Assembly (NCBI GenBank): GCA_025925615.1
Contig: JAICLN010000281.1
Coordinates: forward strand, 1 to 5,585
Reading direction: 5' to 3'
Source: Actinomycetospora sp.
Lineage (GTDB): Bacteria > Actinomycetota > Actinomycetes > Mycobacteriales > Pseudonocardiaceae
DNA: 5,585 nt
Shown: piece by piece, positions 1 to 5,498 of the stretch
How the letters are laid out: each line of letters starts with the position of its first letter
How positions within the stretch are numbered: position 1 is the first letter of the stretch
Program-made: the position numbers and the translations under genes
Notes under the pieces: generated by a model
Told to the model about the DNA's origin: nothing
What the model saw: only the letters and a program-made list of their open reading frames with translations
Databases searched by the model: none

Positions 1-702
1 CGCGAGCGGACTGCGGCCGATGGTGGGGCGGCGTACGAGCTCATCATGGGCGAGCGCCGGTGGCGCGCGGCGCAGCGGGCCGGCCTGGCCCACATCCCGG
101 CCATCGTCCGGCGGACCGCCGACGACGACCTGCTCCGCGACGCGCTGCTCGAGAACATCCACCGCGTCCAGCTCAACCCGCTCGAGGAGGCCGCGGCCTA
201 CCAGCAGCTGCTCACCGAGTTCGCCGTGACGCACGAGCAGCTCGCGGACCGGATCGGGCGCAGCCGGCCGGCCATCACCAACACGATCCGGCTGCTGCGG
301 CTGCCCGTGGCGGTCCAGCGGCGGGTGGCGGCGGGCATCCTGTCCGCCGGCCACGCCCGGGCGCTGCTCGGCCTCGAGGACACCGCGGCGCAGGAGGAGC
401 TCGCCGCCCGGATCGTCGCCGAGGGCATGTCCGTGCGCGCGGCCGAGGAGGCGGTCACCCTCGCCCGTGGTGAGAAGGACACCGCGGCCAAGCGCCGCTC
501 CCCCGCGCGCAGGCCGCTGCACGCCCCGGGGCTCCAGGACCTCGCGGAGCGGCTCTCGGACGCCTACGACACCCGGGTGAAGGTCGAGCTGGGTCAGCGC
601 AAGGGCCGGATCGTCGTGGAGTTCGGATCGGTCGAGGATCTGGAGCGCATTGCCCATCTGATGGGTCGGGAGGGCCTCTCGGGCCCCTCACCGTCGGAGT
701 GA
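1..702 (+). CDS. parB: Chromosome partitioning protein ParB, C-terminal part (5' end outside window)
   Basis: ParB binds parS sites near the origin, uses CTP to load and spread as a DNA clamp, and works with the ParA ATPase to segregate origins. The frame is open from base 1, giving 233 residues before TGA at 700-702; roughly the first 100 residues are missing. Visible in order: the ParB/Srx-type box GERRWRA (fragment residues 17-23, part of the CTP-binding pocket in the family), [17 protein letters not shown] (48-64), a helix-turn-helix region with [12 protein letters not shown] and [11 protein letters not shown] (about 77-102), the [10 protein letters not shown] stretch, a basic linker (KRRSPARR), and the C-terminal dimerisation part with [17 protein letters not shown]. 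All match chromosomal rather than plasmid ParB. An internal ATG at 46 lies inside the GERR box region and is not the start. The gene converges on the ddl-like gene with a shared hairpin at 716-751. parA would be expected just upstream, outside the window. Confidence 0.97.
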   Translation, partial: RERTAADGGAAYELIMGERRWRAAQRAGLAHIPAIVRRTADDDLLRDALLENIHRVQLNPLEEAAAYQQLLTEFAVTHEQLADRIGRSRPAITNTIRLLRLPVAVQRRVAAGILSAGHARALLGLEDTAAQEELAARIVAEGMSVRAAEEAVTLARGEKDTAAKRRSPARRPLHAPGLQDLAERLSDAYDTRVKVELGQRKGRIVVEFGSVEDLERIAHLMGREGLSGPSPSE

Positions 703-715
703 TCCACGAGGGCCA

Positions 716-751
716 CAGCGTCGATCTCAGGACGCCCTGAGATCAACGCTG
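716..751. terminator. Bidirectional hairpin terminator between parB and ddl-like gene
   Basis: Left arm 716-731 pairs with right arm 736-751 around a 4-nt loop (ACGC). The inner nine pairs (GATCTCAGG with CCTGAGATC) are perfect, one C/A mismatch follows (722/745), then six more pairs (716-721 with 746-751). It begins 14 nt after the parB stop and 8 nt after the ddl-like stop, so it is placed to end both convergent transcripts. There is no clear U-tract on either strand, which is common for actinobacterial hairpin terminators. The structure is seen in the sequence; the terminator role is inferred. Confidence 0.8.
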
Positions 752-758
752 GCGGGAG

Positions 759-1730
759 TCAGCCGGTCGACGCCCGGGTGACGGCGCGGTCGACGAGACG
801 GGTGAAGACCTCCGCGAGGTCCCGACCGGCCGCCGTCACCGCGCGCGGGAGCAACGAGTTCTCGGTGAGCCCGGGCGAGACGTTGACCTCCAGGACCTGG
901 ACCCGCCCCTCGGCGTCGACGACCGCGTCGGTCCGCGAGAGGTCGCGGAGCCCGAGGGCCCGGTGCGCGGCGACCGCTGCCTCGGCGACCCGCGCCGCGA
1001 CGTCGTCGGGGAGCCGGGCCGGGCAGTGGAACCGGGTGAGGCCCGCGGTGTACCGCGCGGTGTAGTCGTAGACGCCGTGGGCGGGCTCGACCTCGACGGC
1101 CGGCAGCGCCTCCGGCCCGTCGCCGGTGTCGACCACCGAGACCGCGACCTCGACGCCCTCGACGAACCGTTCGACCAGGACGGTGTCCCCGTAGGCGAGC
1201 GTGCCGACCATCGCCGCGGGGAGCTCCGCGGCCTCCCGGACGACGTGGGCGCCGAGCGCGGACCCGCCCTGGTCCGGCTTGAGCATCAGCGGCAGCCCGA
1301 GCCGGGCGACGAGGGCGTCGAGCACCCCCGCCGCGCCGAGCTCGCGGAAGGTCGTCTGCGGGAGGGCGACCCACTCGGGGGTGTCGAGCCCCGCGCCGGC
1401 GAGCTCCGTCTTCGCGGTGGGCTTGTCGTGGGCCCGACGGCAGTCCCGGGCGCGGGTGCCGACGTACGGGACGCCGACGAGCTCCAGGACGCTCTGGACC
1501 GCCCCGTTCTCGCCCTCGCCGCCGTGCAGCGCGACGACGACCGCGTCGGGCCGGGCGGTGGTCAGCCGCCCGAGCAGCGACGTGTCGGTGTCCCACTCCT
1601 CGACCGTCGCGCCCGCGTCGCGCAGCACCGAGGCGATGCGCCGGCCCGAGCGCAGCGAGACGTCCCGCTCGTGGGAGATGCCCCCGGCGAGCACGGCGAC
1701 GGAGAGATCGGTCCTGGCCGGGTCGGTCAC
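759..1730 (-). CDS. D-alanine--D-alanine ligase family protein (ATP-grasp)
   Basis: The family joins two D-alanines using ATP in the cytoplasm to make the dipeptide used by MurF. With GTG at 1730 the product is 323 residues, close to the DdlB-type length (about 306). Residues aligning with E. coli DdlB catalytic positions are present: E21 (E15; motif GGISHERDVSL), K151 and S157 in KPDQGGSALG (S150), Y227 in YDYTARY (Y216), and metal ligands D268, E281, N283 (D257, E270, N272) in LEVNVSPGLTENSLLP, with S292 matching S281. Position K215 is Arg here. The Tyr in the omega loop fits a dipeptide rather than a D-Ala-D-Lac ligase. The gene lies 35 bp downstream of the aminotransferase on the same strand, so they are probably co-transcribed. 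The frame is open upstream to 2087, but that part overlaps the aminotransferase; GTG 1730 is preceded only by a weak AGG nine bases away, while a strong AGGAGG sits 31 nt upstream. It may be a second ddl, since actinobacteria usually have ddl elsewhere; this is not testable from the window. Confidence 0.9.
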   Translation of the reverse strand: MTDPARTDLSVAVLAGGISHERDVSLRSGRRIASVLRDAGATVEEWDTDTSLLGRLTTARPDAVVVALHGGEGENGAVQSVLELVGVPYVGTRARDCRRAHDKPTAKTELAGAGLDTPEWVALPQTTFRELGAAGVLDALVARLGLPLMLKPDQGGSALGAHVVREAAELPAAMVGTLAYGDTVLVERFVEGVEVAVSVVDTGDGPEALPAVEVEPAHGVYDYTARYTAGLTRFHCPARLPDDVAARVAEAAVAAHRALGLRDLSRTDAVVDAEGRVQVLEVNVSPGLTENSLLPRAVTAAGRDLAEVFTRLVDRAVTRASTG

Positions 1731-1765
1731 GGCCGGGAACCTATCTCGTGCCGGTCGCCGACCTC

Positions 1766-3148
1766 CTAGGCCATGTCCACCGCGGGTGCCTGGGGTCCGC
1801 CGTGCGCCCCGGAGCGTGGGCCGGCCACCCCGAACGTGTGCAGCACGTCCAGCTCGCCGTCGAGGACCCCGGCGAGGCGCCGGACGCCCTCGGTGATGCG
1901 CTCGGGCGGCGGGTAGCAGAACGACAGGCGCATGTGGCGGCTGCCGGAACCGTCGGCGTGGAACCCGGTGCCCGACGCGTACGCGACCCGCGCCGTGATC
2001 GCCCGGGGCAGCATCGCGCGGGTGTCCACGCCTTCCGGGACGGTGGCCCACACGAAGAACCCGCCCTGGGGACGGGTCCAGCGGCACCCGTCGGGCAGGT
2101 GGGTCTCCAGCGCCGTCAGCATGGCCTCGCAGCGTTCCCGGTACATCTCCCGGAACGACTTCACCAGGCTGCGCCAGTCGTGCGTGGCGAGGTAGCGCGA
2201 GACGACGAGCTGGGTGAACGCCGGCGGGCAGAGCGTCGCCGACTCGGCGGCGAGGACGAGCTTGTCGCGGATGCCGTGCGGGGCGAGCGCCCAGCCCACC
2301 CGCAGGCCCGAGGCGAAGATCTTGGAGAAGGAGCCGAGGTAGACGACGTTCTCCGGGTCCATCGAGCGCAGCGAGGGGTAGGTCTGCCCGTCGAAGCCGA
2401 GCAGTCCGTACGGGTTGTCCTCGACGATCAGCACGCCGTGGCGCCGGCAGAGCTCGATGATCTCCGGGCGGCGGTCCGTGGCGAGGCTCACCCCGACCGG
2501 GTTGTGGAAGTTCGGGACGGTGTAGAGGAACTTGGCCCGCCGGCCTTCGCGCGCCAGCCGCTGCAGGGCCTCGTCGAGGGCGGCCGGGACGAGCCCGTCG
2601 TCGTCCATGGCCACGTGGCGGACCTCGGCCTGGTAGGCCGCGAACGAGCCCAGCGCGCCGACGTAGGACGGCGACTCGGCCAGGACGACGTCGTCCGGGT
2701 CGACGAAGAGGCGGGTGAGCATGTCGAGCGCCGACTGCGAGCCGACGGTGACCACGACGTCGTCCGGGGCGAACCCGCCGGTGGCGGCGAGGCTGCCCGC
2801 CTCGAACGCCATGACCTCGCCGATCTGCTCGCGCAGCACCGGGACACCCTGCGCCGAGCCGTACTGCAGGGCACTCTGGCCCTCCGCGGCGACGAGGCCG
2901 GCGACCTCGACCGCCAGCGAGTCCAGCGGCAGCGCGGCGAGGTTCGGCATCCCGCCGGCGAGCGAGACCACCTCGGGCCGGCTGGCGACCGCGAACAGGG
3001 CCCGGATCTCGGAGGCCGTCATCCCGGCCGTCCGGGCTGCGTAGCGCTCCAGGTGGGGGTCGCCGGCGTCGCTCGCTGCCGCCCGCGCTGCCGCCGCGGC
3101 CGGTCCGGTGGACCCGGTGGTGCGGTGGTCGGGCGGCATCGCGGTCAT
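1766..3148 (-). CDS. PLP-dependent aminotransferase, fold type I (LysN/KAT II/MocR-like subgroup)
   Basis: The family transfers the amino group of an amino acid to a 2-oxo acid with pyridoxal phosphate. With ATG at 3148 the product is 460 residues. Visible: LAGGMPN (64-70), GSQSALD (136-142, cofactor phosphate contact), PNFHNPVGVSL (212-222; N216 of the NP motif), VEDNPYGLL (242-250; D244 should contact the pyridine nitrogen), SFSKIFASGLRVGW (273-286; Schiff-base lysine K276 and phosphate-binding R283) and MRLSF with R407 for the substrate carboxylate. There is no N-terminal winged helix, so this is an enzyme, not a MocR/PdxR regulator. The first 30 residues are Ala-rich low complexity, and the last 25 (AGPRSGAHGG...) also look disordered. 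The start is fixed by GGAGAG six bases upstream; a second ATG follows at 3139. It heads a probable operon with the ddl-like gene and is divergent from the GNAT gene. Nearest known types act on 2-aminoadipate, aromatic or branched-chain amino acids; the substrate here is unknown. Confidence 0.93.
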   Translation of the reverse strand: MTAMPPDHRTTGSTGPAAAAARAAASDAGDPHLERYAARTAGMTASEIRALFAVASRPEVVSLAGGMPNLAALPLDSLAVEVAGLVAAEGQSALQYGSAQGVPVLREQIGEVMAFEAGSLAATGGFAPDDVVVTVGSQSALDMLTRLFVDPDDVVLAESPSYVGALGSFAAYQAEVRHVAMDDDGLVPAALDEALQRLAREGRRAKFLYTVPNFHNPVGVSLATDRRPEIIELCRRHGVLIVEDNPYGLLGFDGQTYPSLRSMDPENVVYLGSFSKIFASGLRVGWALAPHGIRDKLVLAAESATLCPPAFTQLVVSRYLATHDWRSLVKSFREMYRERCEAMLTALETHLPDGCRWTRPQGGFFVWATVPEGVDTRAMLPRAITARVAYASGTGFHADGSGSRHMRLSFCYPPPERITEGVRRLAGVLDGELDVLHTFGVAGPRSGAHGGPQAPAVDMA

Positions 3149-3154
3149 CAGCGA

Positions 3155-3160
3155 CTCTCC
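3155..3160 (-). promoter_or_regulatory. Ribosome binding site of the aminotransferase
   Basis: On the minus strand GGAGAG lies six bases before ATG 3148. It decides the start: the frame stays open well upstream to 3385, into the oppositely oriented GNAT gene, but has no comparable signal there. Confidence 0.75.
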
Positions 3161-3191
3161 GTGATCATGGCAGGGAGTGGATCGCCGAGCG

Positions 3192-3197
3192 AGTCTA
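3192..3197 (-). promoter_or_regulatory. Possible -10 element for the aminotransferase-ddl operon
   Basis: The minus strand reads TAGACT, matching the TANNNT form of actinobacterial -10 boxes, and would start RNA near 3185, about 37 nt before ATG 3148. No convincing -35 hexamer is seen at 16-18 bp. It is one of the very few TA steps in this short intergenic region. Weak evidence. Confidence 0.35.
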
Positions 3198-3239
3198 CGC
3201 GGTCGGATCCCTCGATCGGCGCGACCTCGGCGTCGCCGT

Positions 3240-3256
3240 CGCCACGATCGGTGGCG
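3240..3256. promoter_or_regulatory. Inverted repeat in the divergent promoter region, candidate operator
   Basis: CGCCAC (3240-3245) and GTGGCG (3251-3256) form a perfect 6-bp inverted repeat around GATCG. It lies just upstream of the candidate GNAT -10 box at 3261, where a repressor or activator could act. Six-base GC-rich repeats occur often by chance in this DNA, so the role is inference only. Confidence 0.25.
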
Positions 3257-3260
3257 CCCG

Positions 3261-3266
3261 TATTGT
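3261..3266 (+). promoter_or_regulatory. Possible -10 element of the GNAT gene
   Basis: TATTGT matches TANNNT and is unusually AT-rich for this DNA. RNA would begin near 3273, giving a leader of about 18 nt before ATG 3291 that still includes the ribosome binding site. No good -35 hexamer is seen at the right distance. Confidence 0.4.
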
Positions 3267-3278
3267 CGACGCGGACGC

Positions 3279-3285
3279 GGAGGGG
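3279..3285 (+). promoter_or_regulatory. Ribosome binding site of the GNAT gene
   Basis: GGAGGGG ends five bases before ATG 3291. It favours this start over an in-frame ATG at 3177, whose extra 38 residues would be an Arg-rich tail (GRIPRSARPRRRRRH) crossing the divergent promoter region. Confidence 0.8.
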
Positions 3286-3290
3286 TAGGC

Positions 3291-4007
3291 ATGCCTCCCG
3301 GGGGACGGGCCTGGGCCAGGACGGGAGTGTCGGTGTCGCGAGAGTGTGTCGGGGTCACCCTGGACAACATCGACGAGCTGCCCAAGGGCTGCCGTCGCTG
3401 CGTCTACTGGGAGCTCCCCCCGCACCTGGGCGCCCAGGCCGATGAGTTCGGCACGCTGGAGCTCGAGAAGGAGGCCTGGGTCTCCGGGGTCCTGCTCGAG
3501 TGGGGTTCCTGCGGGCGCATCGCGCACGTCGAGGGCGTCCCGGCCGGCTACGCCTTCTACGCCCCGCCCGCGGCCGTGCCCCGGGCCGCCGCGTTCCCGA
3601 CGGCACCGGTCGGCGCGGACGCCGTGCTGCTGTGCGGCCTGCACGTCGTGCCCGACTTCAGCGGCAGCGGCGTCGGCCGCCTGCTGGTCCAGGACCTCGT
3701 CCGGGACCTCTCGCGCCGCGGGGTGAAGGCCCTCGAGGCGTTCGGCGACACCGCCGACCGGCCCCGGGGCGAGGCCCACGGCCGCACCGCCGAGGACACC
3801 CCGACCTGCGTGCTCCCGGCGGCGTTCCTGCGGGCCCTCGGCTTCAAGACCGTCGCGCCGCACCACCGCTGGCCGCGGCTGCGCCTCGAGATGCGCACCG
3901 GGTTCTCCTGGAAGGAGGACGTCGAGGCGGCGATCGCCCAGCTCCTGGGGTCCGTCTCGATCACGACGGCGCCGGCGGCCCCGGTGGGCGCCCCGGCGCC
4001 TCGGTAG
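3291..4007 (+). CDS. GNAT-family N-acetyltransferase, Rv3916c-like
   Basis: A predicted cytoplasmic acetyl-CoA-dependent acyltransferase of 238 residues with unknown acceptor. The GNAT core is seen as a beta strand LLCGLHVVPDF (113-123) followed by the acetyl-CoA loop SGSGVGRLLV (124-133) and helix, then a strand and loop ALEAFGD (147-153), and FLRALGFKTV (179-188), a common C-terminal GNAT pattern. The N-terminal part has CRRCVYWE (34-41) and LLEWGSCGRIAHVEGVPAGYAFY (68-90); the Cys pair C34/C37 with C74 is noteworthy. Its place between parB and cwlM, same direction as parB and convergent with cwlM, matches the position and orientation of M. tuberculosis Rv3916c, and the motifs CVYWEL, LLEWGSCGR and RAAAFPT agree with my recollection of that protein. 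Residues 154-172 look like an Asp/Arg/Glu-rich insert, and the tail is Pro/Ala-rich. Start chosen by the strong GGAGGGG. Substrate cannot be inferred. Confidence 0.85.
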   Translation: MPPGGRAWARTGVSVSRECVGVTLDNIDELPKGCRRCVYWELPPHLGAQADEFGTLELEKEAWVSGVLLEWGSCGRIAHVEGVPAGYAFYAPPAAVPRAAAFPTAPVGADAVLLCGLHVVPDFSGSGVGRLLVQDLVRDLSRRGVKALEAFGDTADRPRGEAHGRTAEDTPTCVLPAAFLRALGFKTVAPHHRWPRLRLEMRTGFSWKEDVEAAIAQLLGSVSITTAPAAPVGAPAPR

Positions 4008-4018
4008 GTGCGCTTCGC

Positions 4019-4066
4019 GCTTGTGAGCACTTTCCGGGGTTATAGCCCCGGAAAGTGCTCACAAGC
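4019..4066. terminator. Perfect 21-bp-stem hairpin between GNAT gene and cwlM, bidirectional terminator
   Basis: Arms 4019-4039 and 4046-4066 are exact reverse complements with a 6-nt loop (TTATAG). The arm contains GTGAGCACTTTCCGGGG. It starts 12 nt after the GNAT stop and ends 3 nt before the last base of the cwlM stop codon, so it sits exactly between convergent ends. No U-tract follows on either strand. The arm holds an A/T-richer segment unlike the surrounding coding DNA, and the loop reads TTATAG. The fold is certain from sequence; the terminator role is a strong inference. Confidence 0.88.
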
Positions 4067-4068
4067 CG

Positions 4069-5229
4069 TCAGGCACCTATCGGGCTGCCTTCCTCGCGCT
4101 GGAGGATGTCGGAGAACGTGAAGGTCCCGGTCGGCTTGTCGTTCTGGCCGAGCAGGTAGAGCCGCTTCACGGCGACGAGGATCCCCTCGGCGACGACGTC
4201 GCGGAAGGCCGGGTCGAGCAGGGACTCGCGATCCCGCTCGTTGGTCAGGTAGCCGATCTCGACGCGGACCGCGGGCATGCGGGTCAGCCGGAGCAGCTCC
4301 CAGGGCCGCGGGTGCACGCCGCAGTCGGTCATCCGGGTGCGCGCCAGCAGCTCGCGGTGGATGAAGCCCGCGAGGGCCTCCCCGACGGTGGACGTGGCGC
4401 CGGTGCCGGTCCCGAAGTGGAAGGCCGAGAGCCCGTTGGCGGCGGGGCTCGGGTTGGCGTCGACGTGCAGCGAGAGCACGACGTCCGCGCCCGCGGTGTT
4501 GGCGAACCCGGCGCGCTCGGCGTCGGAGGGGCAGTCGTGCGGGCCGTGGGAGAGCAGCGCCTCCATGCCGGCGGCCGACATGCGTCCCTCGAGGCGCCGG
4601 GCGATGTCGGCCACCAGGCCCGCCTCGGTCACGCCCCCGACCGCCCCGCCGGGGTGCTGGCCGCCGTGACCCGGATCGATCACGATGCGCTTACCGGACA
4701 GCCGCGGCCCCGCGCGGTGGAGGCGCTCCTGCTCGCGCAGGAGGCCCGGCCGGCCGCCGGTGACCTTGCGGCCCAGGTACCCGAGGTGACGCAGGGTCCG
4801 CGGGCCGCAGATGCCGTCGGGCGCCATGCCGTAGTCGCGCTGGAAGCTGCGCAGCGCCTGCTCGGTCTGGCGGCCGAACACGCCGTCCGCCCGCCCGGAG
4901 TCGTACCCGAGCTCGAGGAGGCGCTCCTGGAGGGCGAAGACGTCGTCTCCGGTCATGACGTTCGAGGCCTGGAGGCAGAGCATCCGGTCCCCCAGCGACC
5001 AGCGTGCGTCCCGCAGCGCCCGGTAGGTGGCGGGACCGACGACGCCGTCGGTGATGAGGGCACGGTTCTGCTGGAACGCCCGGACGGCGTCCTCGAGGGC
5101 ACCGTCGAAACGGGAGGGCTCCGGGGCGGGGCCGCCGGGCGGCGGTGGTTCGACCAGCCCGAGCGCCTGGAGTGCTGCACGGACCTCGGCGACGGCCGGA
5201 CCGGTGTCGCCGCGGCTCAGCAGCTGCAT
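4069..5229 (-). CDS. cwlM: CwlM-type N-acetylmuramoyl-L-alanine amidase homologue (PG-binding x2 + Amidase_3)
   Basis: Mycobacterial CwlM is a cytoplasmic amidase homologue that, once phosphorylated by PknB, activates MurA, the first step of peptidoglycan synthesis. This product has 386 residues, near the mycobacterial length of about 406. Two peptidoglycan-binding-1 type repeats occupy about 5-72 and 93-150 (DGVVGPATYRAL; DGVFGRQTEQALRSFQ), then an Amidase_3 domain from about 180. Zinc/catalytic residues are present: H188 (IDPGHGG), E202 (TEAG), H255 (SLHVDAN) and E324 (VEIGYLTN). The C-terminus KRLYLLGQNDKPTGTFTF carries T367, T369 and T371, matching the phosphorylated region of mycobacterial CwlM. 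No signal peptide or membrane segment is seen, so it should be cytoplasmic. ATG 5229 has GGGAG seven bases upstream; an ATG at 5370 would add 47 Gly/Pro-rich residues with lower third-position GC and is less likely. It lies downstream of thioredoxin as in mycobacteria. Enzyme activity is not decided by sequence. Confidence 0.93.
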   Translation of the reverse strand: MQLLSRGDTGPAVAEVRAALQALGLVEPPPPGGPAPEPSRFDGALEDAVRAFQQNRALITDGVVGPATYRALRDARWSLGDRMLCLQASNVMTGDDVFALQERLLELGYDSGRADGVFGRQTEQALRSFQRDYGMAPDGICGPRTLRHLGYLGRKVTGGRPGLLREQERLHRAGPRLSGKRIVIDPGHGGQHPGGAVGGVTEAGLVADIARRLEGRMSAAGMEALLSHGPHDCPSDAERAGFANTAGADVVLSLHVDANPSPAANGLSAFHFGTGTGATSTVGEALAGFIHRELLARTRMTDCGVHPRPWELLRLTRMPAVRVEIGYLTNERDRESLLDPAFRDVVAEGILVAVKRLYLLGQNDKPTGTFTFSDILQREEGSPIGA

Positions 5230-5448
5230 TCCGTCGCTCCCGTCGCTGTCCGGACTCTGGCGATGTCCCGACGCGTCCCCCCGGACGCCCGCCGCAGCGG
5301 GCCCGGACGGGAGACCGCCTCGGTTCACCGGGGTCTCATTGTGCCCTGTCGGCCCGGTCGCACCCGGCATCGGGCCCGTGCCGGACGGTCACGGTTCGGG
5401 ATCACCGGCCGGATTCCGCCGACTGATCGCTCCGGGTCCGACACACCG
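5230..5448 (-). other. cwlM upstream region with no recognisable promoter
   Basis: This 219-bp stretch separates the thioredoxin-end hairpin from cwlM. It has no TA dinucleotide at all, so no TANNNT -10 box is possible on either strand. It holds several GGTTC (minus strand GAACC) words and many CGG-rich runs but no paired -35/-10 spacing I can defend. It could be a leader of a read-through transcript from thioredoxin, or hold an alternative-sigma or non-canonical promoter. Confidence 0.5.
5237..5241 (-). promoter_or_regulatory. Ribosome binding site of cwlM
   Basis: On the minus strand GGGAG lies seven bases before ATG 5229. Together with the drop in third-position GC upstream (about 79% in 5230-5370, versus nearly all codons in the gene body), it supports this start. 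Confidence 0.65.
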
Positions 5449-5481
5449 ACGCCGGGCCCGGACGGTGTCCGGACCCGGCGT
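5449..5481 (-). terminator. Hairpin terminator downstream of thioredoxin gene
   Basis: Arms 5449-5463 and 5467-5481 form 15 positions around a 3-nt loop (GGT on the plus strand). The only non-Watson-Crick position is C5457/A5473; in RNA copied in the minus direction this becomes a G-U wobble, so the stem is complete only in the thioredoxin transcript. It begins 17 nt after the thioredoxin stop. No U-tract follows. Confidence 0.75.
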
Positions 5482-5498
5482 GGCGGGACGTGGGTCGA

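Noticed and set aside
455..691. Minus-strand small open frames within parB
   Set aside because: They are Arg/Pro/Gly-rich mirror frames of a clearly recognised ParB, with no independent signal.
1731..2087. N-terminal extension of the ddl-like frame up to an ATG at 2087
   Set aside because: It lies inside the aminotransferase gene in another frame, is low complexity, and would put 119 residues before the normal Ddl N-terminus (VAVLAGG).
2606..2615. GCCACGTGGC palindrome as a possible parS site near parB
   Set aside because: parS needs the longer GTTTCACGTGAAAC-type core; only the central CACGTG is shared, and it falls in ordinary aminotransferase codons.
3177..3290. Arg-rich upstream extension of the GNAT protein from ATG 3177
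   Set aside because: It would run through the divergent promoter region and lacks a ribosome binding site, while ATG 3291 has GGAGGGG five bases ahead.
1748..3445. A 565-codon open frame on the plus strand antisense to the aminotransferase
   Set aside because: Its translation is rich in Arg, Gly, Val and Asp with no domain, and it mirrors a well-supported PLP enzyme. Such antisense frames are expected from strong third-position GC.
5230..5370. 47-residue N-terminal extension of CwlM from ATG 5370
   Set aside because: Third-position GC falls to about 79%, residues are Gly/Pro/Ser-rich without a domain, and ATG 5229 has a good GGGAG site and lies just before the first PG-binding repeat.
5322..5397. 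GAACC words on the minus strand (5322-5326 and 5393-5397) as ECF-sigma -35 boxes for cwlM
   Set aside because: No GTT/GTC -10 partner is found at 16-19 bp; the nearest GTC is only 13 bp away.
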